This document shows positions 34,813-43,427 of a stretch of 64,000 nt of DNA, in pieces. The notes below the pieces were generated by a model. It saw only the letters and a list, made by a program, of their open reading frames with translations. It did no database searches and was not told where the DNA came from. How positions within the stretch are numbered: the first letter of the stretch is position 1; each line of letters begins with the position of its first letter. Origin of the DNA: JACVRW01 sp963813495 (GTDB lineage: Bacteria; Actinomycetota; Thermoleophilia; Solirubrobacterales; Thermoleophilaceae); NCBI GenBank assembly GCA_963813495.1, contig CAWEZC010000005.1, positions 868,001 through 932,000 of the forward strand, in the 5' to 3' direction. The translations under genes were made by a program, and so were the position numbers.

Positions 34813-35289
34813 GTGCGCAAGGTCAACCTCGTCTCGGGCGAGACGACCGTCGATCCTGACGACCCGCCGGGTTTCGCAAGCGCGCGCCTGCGCCTGGGAC
34901 CGGCCCTGGGCGCGTCCCGGCTGGGCGCCAGCCTCTACGAGCTGCCACCCGGCCAGGCGATCTGCCCCTATCACTACGAGTACGGGGAGGAGGAGTGGCT
35001 GCTGGTGCTCGAGGGCCGGCCTACGATCCGCCACCCCGAGGGCACCGAGGAGCTCGAGCCCTGGGATGCCGTGTGCTTCGCTCCTGGCCCCTCCGGAGCG
35101 CACGCCGTGCGCAACGACAGCGCCGACACCGTGCGCGTGCTGATGTTCTCCAACGTCGTCCACCCCTGCGCCACCGTCTACCCCGACAGCGACAAGGTCG
35201 CCGTCTGGACGGGCAATCGCGAGGACGACGTGATCGTCCGGCGCGAGAGCGACGTGGACTACTGGCTCGGTGAGACGCCCCCGGCCTAG
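34813..35289 (+). CDS. Cupin domain protein
   Basis: A 158-residue cupin. YELPPGQAICPYHYEYGEEEWLLVLEGRPTIRHPEGTEELEPWDAVCFAPGPSGAHAVRND contains both motifs, with His/Tyr/Glu and a terminal His. The C-terminal VYPDSDKVAVWTGNREDDVIVRRESDVDYWLGE resembles cupins of sugar-phosphate isomerase type. The substrate is unknown. The GTG at 34813 follows DUF2277 by 8 bp. The stop shares a CTAG with the convergent sulfatase-fold gene. Confidence 0.82.
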   Translation: MRKVNLVSGETTVDPDDPPGFASARLRLGPALGASRLGASLYELPPGQAICPYHYEYGEEEWLLVLEGRPTIRHPEGTEELEPWDAVCFAPGPSGAHAVRNDSADTVRVLMFSNVVHPCATVYPDSDKVAVWTGNREDDVIVRRESDVDYWLGETPPA

Positions 35290-36812
35290 CCCCCGCCACC
35301 CGCGTTGGAGAAACGCGGCAGGCCCTTGGGCCCGGCGTCGTTGAGGATCAGCTTCCAGAGCCGCCGCACCTGAGCGGGGTGCCGGCGCGCCACGTTGTTG
35401 CGTTCGCCCGGATCGGCCTTGCGGTCATAGAGGCGCAGCTCCTCGCGGCGATTGCCGGAGATCAGCAGCCAGCGGTCGTCCGCGGCGCTCACGTAGGTGT
35501 TGTAGGAGGCCGTGCGGTAACCGCGCTTCTTGGCCGGCCGTCCGCCCTCGAGCAGCGGAGCGAGATCGACGCCGTCCATGCTGCGCACCTTGTCGACGCC
35601 CAGCACGGAGAGCACCGTCGGGCCGATGTCGTGGGTGGAGGCGTAGTAGCTGCTCGCCTGCTTCTTGGCCTTGCCCGCGGGATGGCGGATCATCATCGGC
35701 ACGTGGGTCAGGCCCTGGTGCATCTCCGTGTAGCGCTTGCCCACCCAGCCGTACTCGCCGAGCAGCACGCCGTGGTCCGAGACCAGCACGAGCAGCGTGT
35801 TCTCCTCGAGCCCCAGGTTGGCCAGGCGGTCGAGGAACCTGCCCAGCCAGACGTCCACCATCGTGACCTCGGCGGCATAGAGCTGGCGCATGCGCCGCAG
35901 CAGGCCCTCGGACAGGCCGAGCTCGCGCCACTGGCCGGACGGCGTGGGGAACGGCTGGATCGGCTCCACCCCGTCGGGGCGCGGCGGCCCGTAGAGGTCG
36001 ACCAGGCGGCGCGGGGCGTCCCAGGGCTCGTGCGCGTCGAAGGAGTCGATGACGAGCGCGAACGGCTGGCGGGCGCGCGCCCACTCGATCCAGCCCATGC
36101 CCTCTCGGAAGACCTTCGCGGCGTTGTAGTCCTCCTCGCGCCGCCGGCGCGGGTTGACGGCGAGGTAGGCGGCCATGCGCGGCTCGGCGCGTCCGTCGCG
36201 CAGTGAGCGCGGCAGGTAGCGGTCGACCTCCTTCTGGGAGACGCGGCGCTTGGGCTTGCGCCTCACCGGCACCTGGCCGTCGATCAGCTCGACGCGGTCG
36301 AACTTGCCCCGGAAGCGCCTGTGCACAGGCAGCAGCAGGTGCGGGTTGTCGGTGACGTAGCCGGTGGTCCAGCCGTTGCGGCGCAGCACCTCGGTCCACA
36401 TCTCTCCGCCGCGCCCGATGGGCTCCCAGCCGGGCTGGGGCGGCAGGTCGTCCCAGCGGGGCTTCCAGCCCCGGAACGGGAAGGTGCGCTTGCCCTCCAT
36501 GATCGCCCGGCGCGCGGGAATGGTGGGCATCCCCTCGGGATAGGCGTTGGTGAAGCGCAGGCCCTGCTGCATCACCTTGTTCATCGCTTCGGTGCGCGCG
36601 CGCGGGCCGTAGACGTGGTCGGCGCGCAGGCTGTCCATGACCACCACCACGACGTTCATCGGGTTGGGTGGCGGTGCGGCGGTGGTCCGCGCCTGCGTCT
36701 TGGCCCCGGCATCGCCGTCGGAGCTGCAGGCGCCCGCGCCCAGCAGGGCGAAGCCGGCCGCGCCGACTCCGCCGGCGCGGATCAGATCGCGTCGGGTGAA
36801 CTCGCTCGACAC
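35286..36812 (-). CDS. Tat-exported sulfatase-fold enzyme with threonine at the formylglycine position
   Basis: A 508-residue alkaline-phosphatase-superfamily protein. The N-terminus has a twin-arginine signal (TRRDLIR) and a possible lipobox Cys29. Metal-site motifs are VVVVMDSLRADHV (Asp60) and LVSDHGVLLGEYGWVGK, with THVP and THDIGPTVL later. The sulfatase signature [CS]xPxR reads TIPAR, so Thr97 replaces the Cys/Ser that becomes formylglycine. A Thr nucleophile is used by phosphotransferases of the same fold, so the enzyme may act on phosphoesters rather than sulfates (inference). It is second in a two-gene operon. Confidence 0.8.
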   Translation of the reverse strand: MSSEFTRRDLIRAGGVGAAGFALLGAGACSSDGDAGAKTQARTTAAPPPNPMNVVVVVMDSLRADHVYGPRARTEAMNKVMQQGLRFTNAYPEGMPTIPARRAIMEGKRTFPFRGWKPRWDDLPPQPGWEPIGRGGEMWTEVLRRNGWTTGYVTDNPHLLLPVHRRFRGKFDRVELIDGQVPVRRKPKRRVSQKEVDRYLPRSLRDGRAEPRMAAYLAVNPRRRREEDYNAAKVFREGMGWIEWARARQPFALVIDSFDAHEPWDAPRRLVDLYGPPRPDGVEPIQPFPTPSGQWRELGLSEGLLRRMRQLYAAEVTMVDVWLGRFLDRLANLGLEENTLLVLVSDHGVLLGEYGWVGKRYTEMHQGLTHVPMMIRHPAGKAKKQASSYYASTHDIGPTVLSVLGVDKVRSMDGVDLAPLLEGGRPAKKRGYRTASYNTYVSAADDRWLLISGNRREELRLYDRKADPGERNNVARRHPAQVRRLWKLILNDAGPKGLPRFSNAGGGG

Positions 36813-36819
36813 CGCTGCG

Positions 36820-37038
36820 CTACCGGCCTCGTCCTATGTCTATGGAGCGCACGGCGTGCTCATCGGGGAGCTTTTCCAGGACCTCTCGCGTGATGCGCTG
36901 CACGTCGTGCTCGTCATGGCCGAAATCGTCCAGGAAGGACTTCAGTGCGGTCCAGGTGATCTTCAGCTGGGCCGGGGTCAGGTCGAGCCGATAGGCGACC
37001 TCCTCGGGCCCGATCAGGTCGGGAGCTTCGTCGGCCAT
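36820..37038 (-). CDS. Small hypothetical protein upstream of the sulfatase-fold gene
   Basis: A 72-residue protein, MADEAPDLIGPEEVAYRLDLTPAQLKITWTALKSFLDDFGHDEHDVQRITREVLEKLPDEHAV, all helical and acidic. No family is recognised. Its stop lies 7 bp before the sulfatase-fold start, which makes an operon. TACTGT lies 10 nt upstream of the ATG. Confidence 0.65.
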   Translation of the reverse strand: MADEAPDLIGPEEVAYRLDLTPAQLKITWTALKSFLDDFGHDEHDVQRITREVLEKLPDEHAVRSIDIGRGR

Positions 37039-37070
37039 TACGGGCAACACAGTACAAGGGGCCGCGCGAC

Positions 37071-37076
37071 TATCTT
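37071..37076 (+). promoter_or_regulatory. Leaderless -10 box of the EVE-domain gene
   Basis: TATCTT, exactly 7 nt before the GTG at 37084. Confidence 0.5.
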
Positions 37077-37083
37077 TCGCTCC

Positions 37084-37539
37084 GTGGCCAGAACCTGGGT
37101 GCTCACCGGCTCGCTCGACAACTTCCGTGCCACCCGCGATCGCAACTTCAGCGTGATCGGGGCCAAGGAGGGGCGCCGCCGGATGGCCGAGAGGATCGCG
37201 CCCGGCGACCGGCTCGTGTTCTACGTGACGGGGCGCCAGGCCTTCGGAGGAATCGTTCGCGTCCTGAGCGAGATGTACGAGGACCGCCGCAAGATCTGGC
37301 CCGGCAAGCCCGGCGAGGTCGATCCCTATCCCTGGCGCTTCGACACCGAGCCCGAGATCGTGCTCGAGGAGGATGAGTTCGTATCGGCAGCCGAGCTGGC
37401 GCCCGCGCTCGAACACGTCCGCAAGTGGCCGCTCGAGCACTGGCAGCTCGCCTTCCAGGGCCAGCTGCGCACCGTCTCCGACGCCGACGCCCAGCTCCTC
37501 GAGCAGCGCATCCGCGAAGGGGCACGCGCGGCGGCGTGA
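37084..37539 (+). CDS. EVE domain protein
   Basis: A 151-residue PUA-like EVE domain: TWVLTGSLDNFRATRDRNFSVIGAKEGRRRMAERIAPGDRLVFYVTGRQAFGGIVRVLSE and WRFDTEPEIVLEEDEFVSAAELAPAL. EVE domains bind modified bases (5mC or related) in DNA or RNA and occur in defence and RNA-processing proteins. This is a single-domain version with no nuclease neighbour. It is divergent from the sulfatase operon; its -10 box is 7 nt before the GTG. Confidence 0.8.
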   Translation: MARTWVLTGSLDNFRATRDRNFSVIGAKEGRRRMAERIAPGDRLVFYVTGRQAFGGIVRVLSEMYEDRRKIWPGKPGEVDPYPWRFDTEPEIVLEEDEFVSAAELAPALEHVRKWPLEHWQLAFQGQLRTVSDADAQLLEQRIREGARAAA

Positions 37540-37575
37540 GCGGCGCGGCCCTCCCGGCACGCCGCCCGCTCTCCG

Positions 37576-38139
37576 ATGGCTGACCTGCCGCGCCGGGCGA
37601 TCCAGGCCTTCCGGGCGCTGAACCTCGAGCAGCGGGTGGCTGCGGGGGCGGCCCTGCTGCTCGTGGCCAGCACCTTCGGCCCCTTCTCGTTCGTCGAGGC
37701 CGCGGAGGTGCTCCTGGCCTTCGGGGTGCTCGCCCTGCTGTTCGTCCGCGCGGAGGGCAAGCGCTTCCACCTCCCCTTCGGCGACGGGACCATCATCGCG
37801 GCGGCCGGCGTCTGGGCCGGCGCCCTGATCGTCGCGCGCCTGCTGGAACGGCCCTTGGGCCAGAACCTGCTGGCGCTCGCCTGCGCAGTGATCCTGTTCC
37901 TGGCGGGTGCCCGTGAGCGGGCCAAGCATCCGCCCGACGATCTGCCGGAGGAGCGACCGGCGCGGGCGGCGAGAAGCCGCGAGCCCGGCACTCGCGCGCG
38001 GCAGCGCAGGCGGACTGCCTCCGAGGCGGAAACCGAGCCGCTGCCGCCGCCCGAGTTCGAGCCCTACCGGGCGGAGGCCGGGGAGCAGCTGCACCTCGCG
38101 CCTGACAGCGAGCAGGAGGGCGATGCGCCGCGACCCTAG
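37576..38139 (+). CDS. Hypothetical membrane protein
   Basis: A 187-residue protein with three to four membrane helices (AGAALLLVASTFGPFSFVEAAEVLLAFGVLALLFV, TIIAAAGVWAGALIVARLL, NLLALACAVILFLAGA) and a 75-residue Arg/Glu/Pro-rich cytoplasmic tail. No family is recognised. It lies 36 bp after the EVE gene. Its stop is shared with the convergent gene as CTAG. Confidence 0.65.
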   Translation: MADLPRRAIQAFRALNLEQRVAAGAALLLVASTFGPFSFVEAAEVLLAFGVLALLFVRAEGKRFHLPFGDGTIIAAAGVWAGALIVARLLERPLGQNLLALACAVILFLAGARERAKHPPDDLPEERPARAARSREPGTRARQRRRTASEAETEPLPPPEFEPYRAEAGEQLHLAPDSEQEGDAPRP

Positions 38140-38768
38140 CCCGGCCGCTCTGCGGAAGGGTGCAGCAGGGGCACGACGCCCTCCCATCCCCTGGCCAGGA
38201 CGGAGACCAGCGAAGGGGGCGTCAGCAGGCTGACCGGTTCGCTCGCCGGCCGCGGGCGGCGCTCGGCGTAGCCGCCCGGCGTCCAGCGCAGGAGCTCCTC
38301 GCCCAGCACGATCCAGGGCGCGTCGTCGCGGAGCACGAAGGCGCCGTCGGGCAGGTCCGCGAGTTGCGCCGGGTGGCGCAACTGCGCTCGCGTGCCCGCG
38401 GCCACGCGCTCACGGTGAAGGCGGGCGTCGATGGCGTCGGCTCCGTCGGCACCCGGGTGGAACTCGCTCCAGAGGACGCCGAAGCGGACGTAGTCCTCGC
38501 GCCGGCAGAGCGCGCAGGGCCGGTGCCCGGCGGCGAAGGCGGTCGCCTCGTCCAGGAAGAACAGCTCGGTGAAGCGGCCGGGCTGGAGCAGCGGCGACCG
38601 CTGCCAGCCGCGGAAGCGCAGGCGGCAGGCGATCCAGCGCCTGCCGTTGAAGCGGCGGCGGATCGAGCCGCTCGCGTCGTGCAGGCAACCGCGGTTGCCG
38701 TACACGAGGCCCCGGCCCGGATCGGCGACGAGCTCCCCCAGCGGTGTGGCGCGATTGCGCAGCGGCAT
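38136..38768 (-). CDS. Hypothetical protein with an Ada-like cysteine motif
   Basis: A 210-residue protein. Residues 60-90 (GRFTELFFLDEATAFAAGHRPCALCRREDY) resemble the end of the Ada zinc-binding domain, with Cys85 and Cys88 in GHRPCALC; Cys28 (YGNRGCLHD) and Cys48 (WIACRLRF) could complete a four-Cys site. The C-terminal half has an LRDDAPWIVLGEELLRWTPGGY beta unit. The function is unknown; DNA repair or zinc binding is only suggested. TAGCGT lies 8 nt before the ATG, so the transcript is probably leaderless. Confidence 0.6.
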   Translation of the reverse strand: MPLRNRATPLGELVADPGRGLVYGNRGCLHDASGSIRRRFNGRRWIACRLRFRGWQRSPLLQPGRFTELFFLDEATAFAAGHRPCALCRREDYVRFGVLWSEFHPGADGADAIDARLHRERVAAGTRAQLRHPAQLADLPDGAFVLRDDAPWIVLGEELLRWTPGGYAERRPRPASEPVSLLTPPSLVSVLARGWEGVVPLLHPSAERPG

Positions 38769-38797
38769 CGCCGCCCACGCTAGTAGCCCGCGCGCCG

Positions 38798-38926
38798 ATG
38801 AATGCCGCGCTGGGCCGTCTGACTCTCATCCTCGCGCTCGTGAACGGCAGGAAGGGCGACGTCAAGCAGGGGATCGGCGTCTACGTGGCGCTCGCCCGGG
38901 CCAGCAACCCGGCCGCTCCTATCTGA
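38798..38926 (+). CDS. Possible small protein
   Basis: A 42-residue frame with a helix (LGRLTLILALVNGRKGDVKQGIGVYVALAR). It fills the gap between two minus-strand genes and resembles no family I know. Support is only the open frame and typical codon use. Confidence 0.35.
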   Translation: MNAALGRLTLILALVNGRKGDVKQGIGVYVALARASNPAAPI

Positions 38927-38939
38927 AAGAGCGTCCTGC

Positions 38940-40166
38940 TCAGGCCTCCGTGGCGACCGCGCGCGTCGGCAGCCTCATCAGGACCAGGCCCAGGACGGCC
39001 GCGAGGAGCTGAGCGCACGCGGCCACCACCATCGCCTCCGCGGATCCGAGGCCGGCGGCCACCGGGCCCGCCAGTGCCGCGCCCAGCGCGAAGGAACCGA
39101 CCTTGAGGCCGGCGGCGGTGGTGAACACCTGGCCGTAAAGGGAAGGTGGCACCACCTGCTGGCGCACGGCGAACTGGGCCGCCAGGGCCGGGCCGTCGGC
39201 GCTCGCGGCAAGGGCGATCAGCAGCAGTAGCACCGGCAGCGAGCCGGCGAGCGGCCACAGCAGCATGAGCGTGCCGAAGATCGCGTAGCCGGCCAGGACG
39301 ATCCGTTCGGGCGCGACGCGGCGCTGAATGCGCACCAGGCTGAGCGCCCCAAGCGTCGAGCCCACAGCGAAGGCGGCCCACATGTAGCCGGCGGCGCTGC
39401 GCTCGACGTCCAGGTGCTCCACCGCGAAGAGCGGAAAGGCGACCGTCATCAGGCCGAGCCCGCCGAGGCCGAGTGCGGCCGCGGCGGTGATGCCGCGCAG
39501 CTCGGGCACCGACACGATCTGACGCAGCCCGTCAGCCGCCACGCCGAGCAGGGTTCCGCGTCCCTCGTGCCGCGGGCCGCTGTCCAACCCCGGAATCCTC
39601 ACGATCAGCACCAGCGCGCAGAGTGCCAGTGCCGCCTCCACCAGCAGTGGTGTGGCGGGGCCGAAGGCGGCGGACAGGGTTCCGGCGAGTGCAGGGCCGA
39701 TCACGAGCGCCGAGTTGAAGCTGGTTGTCTCGAGCGCGTTGGCCGGAGGCAGGAGCTCATCGGGCACGATCGCCGGAATCAGGCTGGTGAAGCCGCCGAA
39801 CGAGAGCGGATAGGTGAGGCCGGCCAGGAGCACCACCAGGGGAATGGTCCAGTCGGGGGTGTTCCCGATCATCAGCACCACGGCCAGCAGCACCGCCGTG
39901 ATCAGGAGCTGGTCGATCACCATGAGCGAGCGGCGGCGGCCGGTCAGGTCGAGCCAGGCGCCGAGCAGCGGCCCCGTGACCAGGCTGGGCAGCGTGATCG
40001 CCGCTACCGTGGCGCCGGCGAGCGCCGCGCTGCCGGTGCGATCGAGCACCAGCAGGACCACGCCGACCGAGAACATCTCGTCCGACACACGCGCGAGGGT
40101 GGCCGCGGACACGAACTTGAGATAGCCCGGCTGCCGTCGCAGGCGCCTGAGTGAGTCGCGGTCCAC
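38940..40166 (-). CDS. MFS transporter (EntS-like exporter)
   Basis: A 408-residue protein with 12 membrane helices. GAWLDLTGRRRSLMVIDQLLI is the MFS loop 2-3 motif, and LVTGPLL, FNSALVIGPALAGTLSA and the second-half GSTLGALSLVRIQRR are typical of the DHA3/MFS_3 exporters. The substrate is unknown. The flavin oxidase gene lies 27 bp upstream on the same strand, so the two may be cotranscribed and the transporter may export its product (inference). Confidence 0.88.
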   Translation of the reverse strand: MDRDSLRRLRRQPGYLKFVSAATLARVSDEMFSVGVVLLVLDRTGSAALAGATVAAITLPSLVTGPLLGAWLDLTGRRRSLMVIDQLLITAVLLAVVLMIGNTPDWTIPLVVLLAGLTYPLSFGGFTSLIPAIVPDELLPPANALETTSFNSALVIGPALAGTLSAAFGPATPLLVEAALALCALVLIVRIPGLDSGPRHEGRGTLLGVAADGLRQIVSVPELRGITAAAALGLGGLGLMTVAFPLFAVEHLDVERSAAGYMWAAFAVGSTLGALSLVRIQRRVAPERIVLAGYAIFGTLMLLWPLAGSLPVLLLLIALAASADGPALAAQFAVRQQVVPPSLYGQVFTTAAGLKVGSFALGAALAGPVAAGLGSAEAMVVAACAQLLAAVLGLVLMRLPTRAVATEA

Positions 40167-40193
40167 CGCCAGATGGTGGCAGGCGTCCGGCGC

Positions 40194-41711
40194 TCAGGCG
40201 GCCGGAGGAATGGCCTGCCGGAAGCGGAAGCGGAAGTCGGGGTCGACCTGCTTCTTGATCTGCCGCAGACGGGCGAGGTTGCCCGCGTAGTAGGCGCGCT
40301 GCCAGGTGCTCAGCTGAGGGTCGATGTAGTTCTGGTAGGCCTGCCCCGAGACGAACGGGCGCAGGGCCCGCCAGACGCCGTTGATCCAGCTGTTGGCCGC
40401 CGGGCCGCCGCCACCGCTGAAGTAGGCGCCGTACTGCAGCGAGAACAGCATGTCCCGGTGGACGAAGGCGGTGGCGTCGGCCGCGGGGCGGTTGTAGGCG
40501 CCACCGTACGCGTCCAGGATGAGCGCGCCCGAGCCCCCGCCGGCGCGTTGGCGGCGTTCGATCCAAGTGATCATCGTCGCCCGTGCGCGGGGCGGGAGCG
40601 GGCTGTCGAAGTAGTCGGACTTCGCGTAGAAGGACGTGCGCGGCATCGTCCCGCCCGGGAAGGTGCCCACGGTGTGGCAGGCGCGGAAGCCCGAGTCGAG
40701 GCAGCCGGCCCAGCGCAGCATCAGCGATATGTAGCTCGAGCTGCCCACGCTGATCTTGGCCCCGCTGACGCGCGAGAGCGGCCGCAGCAGGCGCCGCAGC
40801 TTGGCGGGCGAGCCGAAGTACTGGCCAAGCGCCGTGATCTGGGGCGAGCCGGAGCCGCCGGTGGTCCCCAGCGAGCAGATCGAGGTGAGCGCAGGCGGGG
40901 CCTCGGGCGCGAAGCTCTGCCAGGCGGCCAGCACCTCGCTGGCCTGCGACCACGGGAAGGAGGCGAAGAACCAGGCCGCGCCGCGCGTGCGGTGGGTCTG
41001 GAGCGTCAGGCTGGTGGCGATCCCGAAGTTGCCGCCGCCGCCGCCCTGGCTGGCCCAGAACAGGTCCTCGTTCGAATCGGCGTCCACCTGCCGGATGCGA
41101 CCGTCGGCCGTCACGATCGTGAGCGCTCTGAGGTTGTCCGTCATCAGTCCCCAGCGGCGTCCCGCCAGCCCATGCCCTCCTCCCAGCGCGAGGCCGGCGA
41201 CTCCCACCGAGGGGCACGACCCTCCCGGCACGGTGAGCCCGCGCCGCGCGAGCGAGGAGTACATGTCGATCAGCTGGGCGCCCGGTCCGATCGTCGCCCG
41301 GCCGCCGGATACCCGCACGCCGTTGAGGCGGGAGAGATCGATCACCACGCCGTTGCCGGTGGTCGAGTAGCCGGCGTAGCTGTGGCCGCCGGAGCGCGCC
41401 ACCACGTCCACGTCGAAGCGATTGGCCCATCGGACCACCGCCGCCACGTCCTGCGTGGAGGCGGCCTGAACCACCGCGTCGGGGCGGGCGCCGTCGTAGC
41501 GCACGTTGTAGGCCAGGCGCGCCTTGTTGTAGCCGGGCGTAGACGGGAACAGGACCTTGCCCTTGACTGCGGAGCGCAGCGCGCGCGCGGCCCGCCCGGA
41601 CAGGGCCGAGGATTGCGCCAGCACGTCGGCCCGCCCCTGCCCGGGCAGTGCGAACACCGCCGCGCTCGCGGCCGCGCCGGTCAGGAACTCGCGACGGTCG
41701 AGGTCGGCCAC
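40194..41711 (-). CDS. Tat-exported FAD-linked oxidoreductase with bicovalent flavin (BBE-like)
   Basis: A 505-residue protein. A twin-arginine-like signal (DLDRREFLTGAAASAAVFAL) is followed by a PCMH FAD domain. His110 in RSGGHSYAGYS and Cys166 in GGSCPSVGVAGLALGGGHG mark 8-alpha-histidyl, 6-S-cysteinyl bicovalent FAD. The C-terminal berberine-bridge element NYIDPQLSTWQRAYYAGNLARL is present. Relatives oxidise sugars, alkaloids or polyketides with O2. It is transcribed from a leaderless-type promoter and precedes the MFS exporter gene. Confidence 0.9.
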   Translation of the reverse strand: MADLDRREFLTGAAASAAVFALPGQGRADVLAQSSALSGRAARALRSAVKGKVLFPSTPGYNKARLAYNVRYDGARPDAVVQAASTQDVAAVVRWANRFDVDVVARSGGHSYAGYSTTGNGVVIDLSRLNGVRVSGGRATIGPGAQLIDMYSSLARRGLTVPGGSCPSVGVAGLALGGGHGLAGRRWGLMTDNLRALTIVTADGRIRQVDADSNEDLFWASQGGGGGNFGIATSLTLQTHRTRGAAWFFASFPWSQASEVLAAWQSFAPEAPPALTSICSLGTTGGSGSPQITALGQYFGSPAKLRRLLRPLSRVSGAKISVGSSSYISLMLRWAGCLDSGFRACHTVGTFPGGTMPRTSFYAKSDYFDSPLPPRARATMITWIERRQRAGGGSGALILDAYGGAYNRPAADATAFVHRDMLFSLQYGAYFSGGGGPAANSWINGVWRALRPFVSGQAYQNYIDPQLSTWQRAYYAGNLARLRQIKKQVDPDFRFRFRQAIPPAA

Positions 41712-41717
41712 GCGGGC

Positions 41718-41723
41718 ACTCTA
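41718..41723 (-). promoter_or_regulatory. Leaderless -10 box of the flavin oxidase gene
   Basis: TAGAGT on the minus strand, 6 nt before the GTG at 41711. Confidence 0.55.
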
Positions 41724-41768
41724 ACCCGCGCGGCGGCAGCCGCGGATGTGCCTGGCTCGCCGCGCCGC

Positions 41769-43427
41769 TCAGGCGGGCTGAGGTTTGGCGCCCTCGTCGA
41801 TGTTGGGCTGCCAGTCGCACGGTGACTGGCGCGAGCCCTCGCGTGTCTGGCCCACCAGCTGGCCACCCGGGCAGTCCGCGGCCGACACCTGCCGCCGCGG
41901 ATTGATGATTCCGACCAGTCCCAGGATGCCGCCCAGCGCGACCAGCGCGGTGGCGATGGCGATGCCCATCCTGAAGGCCTCGACCGACGCGGTCTCAGCC
42001 GCTGCCTCCACCTCACGGCGGACGGCCGGCGGGGCGTCGGGCACCGCGACATCCGACAACGGCTGCTTCTTGGCCTCCTCCGCGGCCGCGGCCACCTCTG
42101 GGCGCTCGGCCTGGGCCCCGAGCTCCTCCACGAGCGTCGAGCCGAACGACGAGGCCACGACCGCTCCCACACCGGCGATCGCCACCAGGCCGGCCACTCG
42201 CGCGATCGCGTTGTTGACCCCGGACGCGATCCCGGCGTTGCGCTCATCGGCGTCGGCCAGAACGGTGGCCGTGAGCGGCGCGACCGTCATCGACAACCCG
42301 AGCGCGAACACGAGCAGGCCGGGCAGCAGGTCGGTCAGGTAGTCGACGTCGGCGTCCAGGCGCAGGAACCAGGCCAGGCCCGCGGCGGCCACCAGCGGGC
42401 CCACGCCCATGAAGAAGCGTGGACCGTGCTTGTCGGCCAGCGCGCCGAAACGGGTCGACAGCAGGAACATCACGATCGTGACAGGAATGCTGGCCGACCC
42501 CGCCTCGAGCGCGTTGTAGCCCGCGACCTGCTGCAGGAACAGGACCAGGAAGAAGAACAGCAGTCCCAGGCCGCCGTACATGGAGAAGGTCTCGAAGTTG
42601 CCGAGCGCGAAGTTGCGCCGCTTGAACAGGCCCAGCGGCAGCATCGGGTGAGCGGTGCGCGCCTCCCAGACGATGAAGCCGGCGAACAGCAGGGCGCCGC
42701 CGGCCAGTGAGCCGGCCACCGCAGGATCGCCCCAGCCGCGGACCGGCTGCTCGATCAGGCCGAAGGTCATTCCCGCCAGCCCGACCGCGCACAGCGTGGC
42801 TCCCACCACGTCGACCTTGGCGTTCGGGTCGCGCTCGCGCCCTTCGGGCACGGCCCGGACGACCAGAAACAGCGTGACCAGCACGATCGGGACGTTGATG
42901 GCGAAGATCCAGCGCCAGGAGGCCGCGTCCACGAGCTGCCCCCCTACCACGGGGCCCAGGACGGTGCCGATCCCGCCCCAGGCGGTCCAGGCGCCGACCG
43001 CCTTGCCGCGCTCCTCGGGTGGGAAGGCGGCCACGATCACCGCGAGCGCCGCCGGCGTGAGCAGCGCGCCGGCCACGCCCTGCAGCGCGCGCCCGATTAC
43101 CAGCAGCTCGATGGTCGGCGCCAGCGCGCAGATCAGCGAGGTGACTCCGAACAGGGTCACTCCGAGCGCGAACACGCGGCGCTCTCCGAACAGGTCCCCC
43201 AGCGAGCCGCCGATCAACAGCAGCGAGCTGAGCGTGACGAGGTAGGCGTTCGAGGTCCACTGCTGGCCCGCCAGGCCTCCGCCGAGGTCCTCCTCGATGG
43301 CCGGCAGGGCGATGTTGACCACGGTCGAGTCGACCGTGACCACCGTCGTACCCAGGATCGCGGCGACCAGCACCAGCCGCTTCTGGGCCTCTGTCATGGC
43401 CCCGGCGCTAGGCAGGTCCTGCGCCAT
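41769..43427 (-). CDS. DHA2 family (EmrB/QacA-type) MFS drug transporter
   Basis: A 552-residue protein with 14 membrane helices. GSLGDLFGERRVFALGVTLFG is motif A, and IGTVLGPVVGGQLVDAASWRWIFAINVP is motif C with the DHA2-specific WRWIF. A soluble segment (about 445-500) rich in Glu/Ala sits before the last helix, as in many actinobacterial members. It exports lipophilic drugs or metabolites with protons. The start overlaps the end of the citrate synthase gene by 20 bp, so the two are probably cotranscribed. Confidence 0.9.
   Translation of the reverse strand: MAQDLPSAGAMTEAQKRLVLVAAILGTTVVTVDSTVVNIALPAIEEDLGGGLAGQQWTSNAYLVTLSSLLLIGGSLGDLFGERRVFALGVTLFGVTSLICALAPTIELLVIGRALQGVAGALLTPAALAVIVAAFPPEERGKAVGAWTAWGGIGTVLGPVVGGQLVDAASWRWIFAINVPIVLVTLFLVVRAVPEGRERDPNAKVDVVGATLCAVGLAGMTFGLIEQPVRGWGDPAVAGSLAGGALLFAGFIVWEARTAHPMLPLGLFKRRNFALGNFETFSMYGGLGLLFFFLVLFLQQVAGYNALEAGSASIPVTIVMFLLSTRFGALADKHGPRFFMGVGPLVAAAGLAWFLRLDADVDYLTDLLPGLLVFALGLSMTVAPLTATVLADADERNAGIASGVNNAIARVAGLVAIAGVGAVVASSFGSTLVEELGAQAERPEVAAAAEEAKKQPLSDVAVPDAPPAVRREVEAAAETASVEAFRMGIAIATALVALGGILGLVGIINPRRQVSAADCPGGQLVGQTREGSRQSPCDWQPNIDEGAKPQPA

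Noticed and set aside
39757..41820. 687-residue minus-strand open frame
   Set aside because: It is an alternative frame of the flavin oxidase and MFS genes, which have signal peptide, cofactor sites and membrane helices in their own frames.
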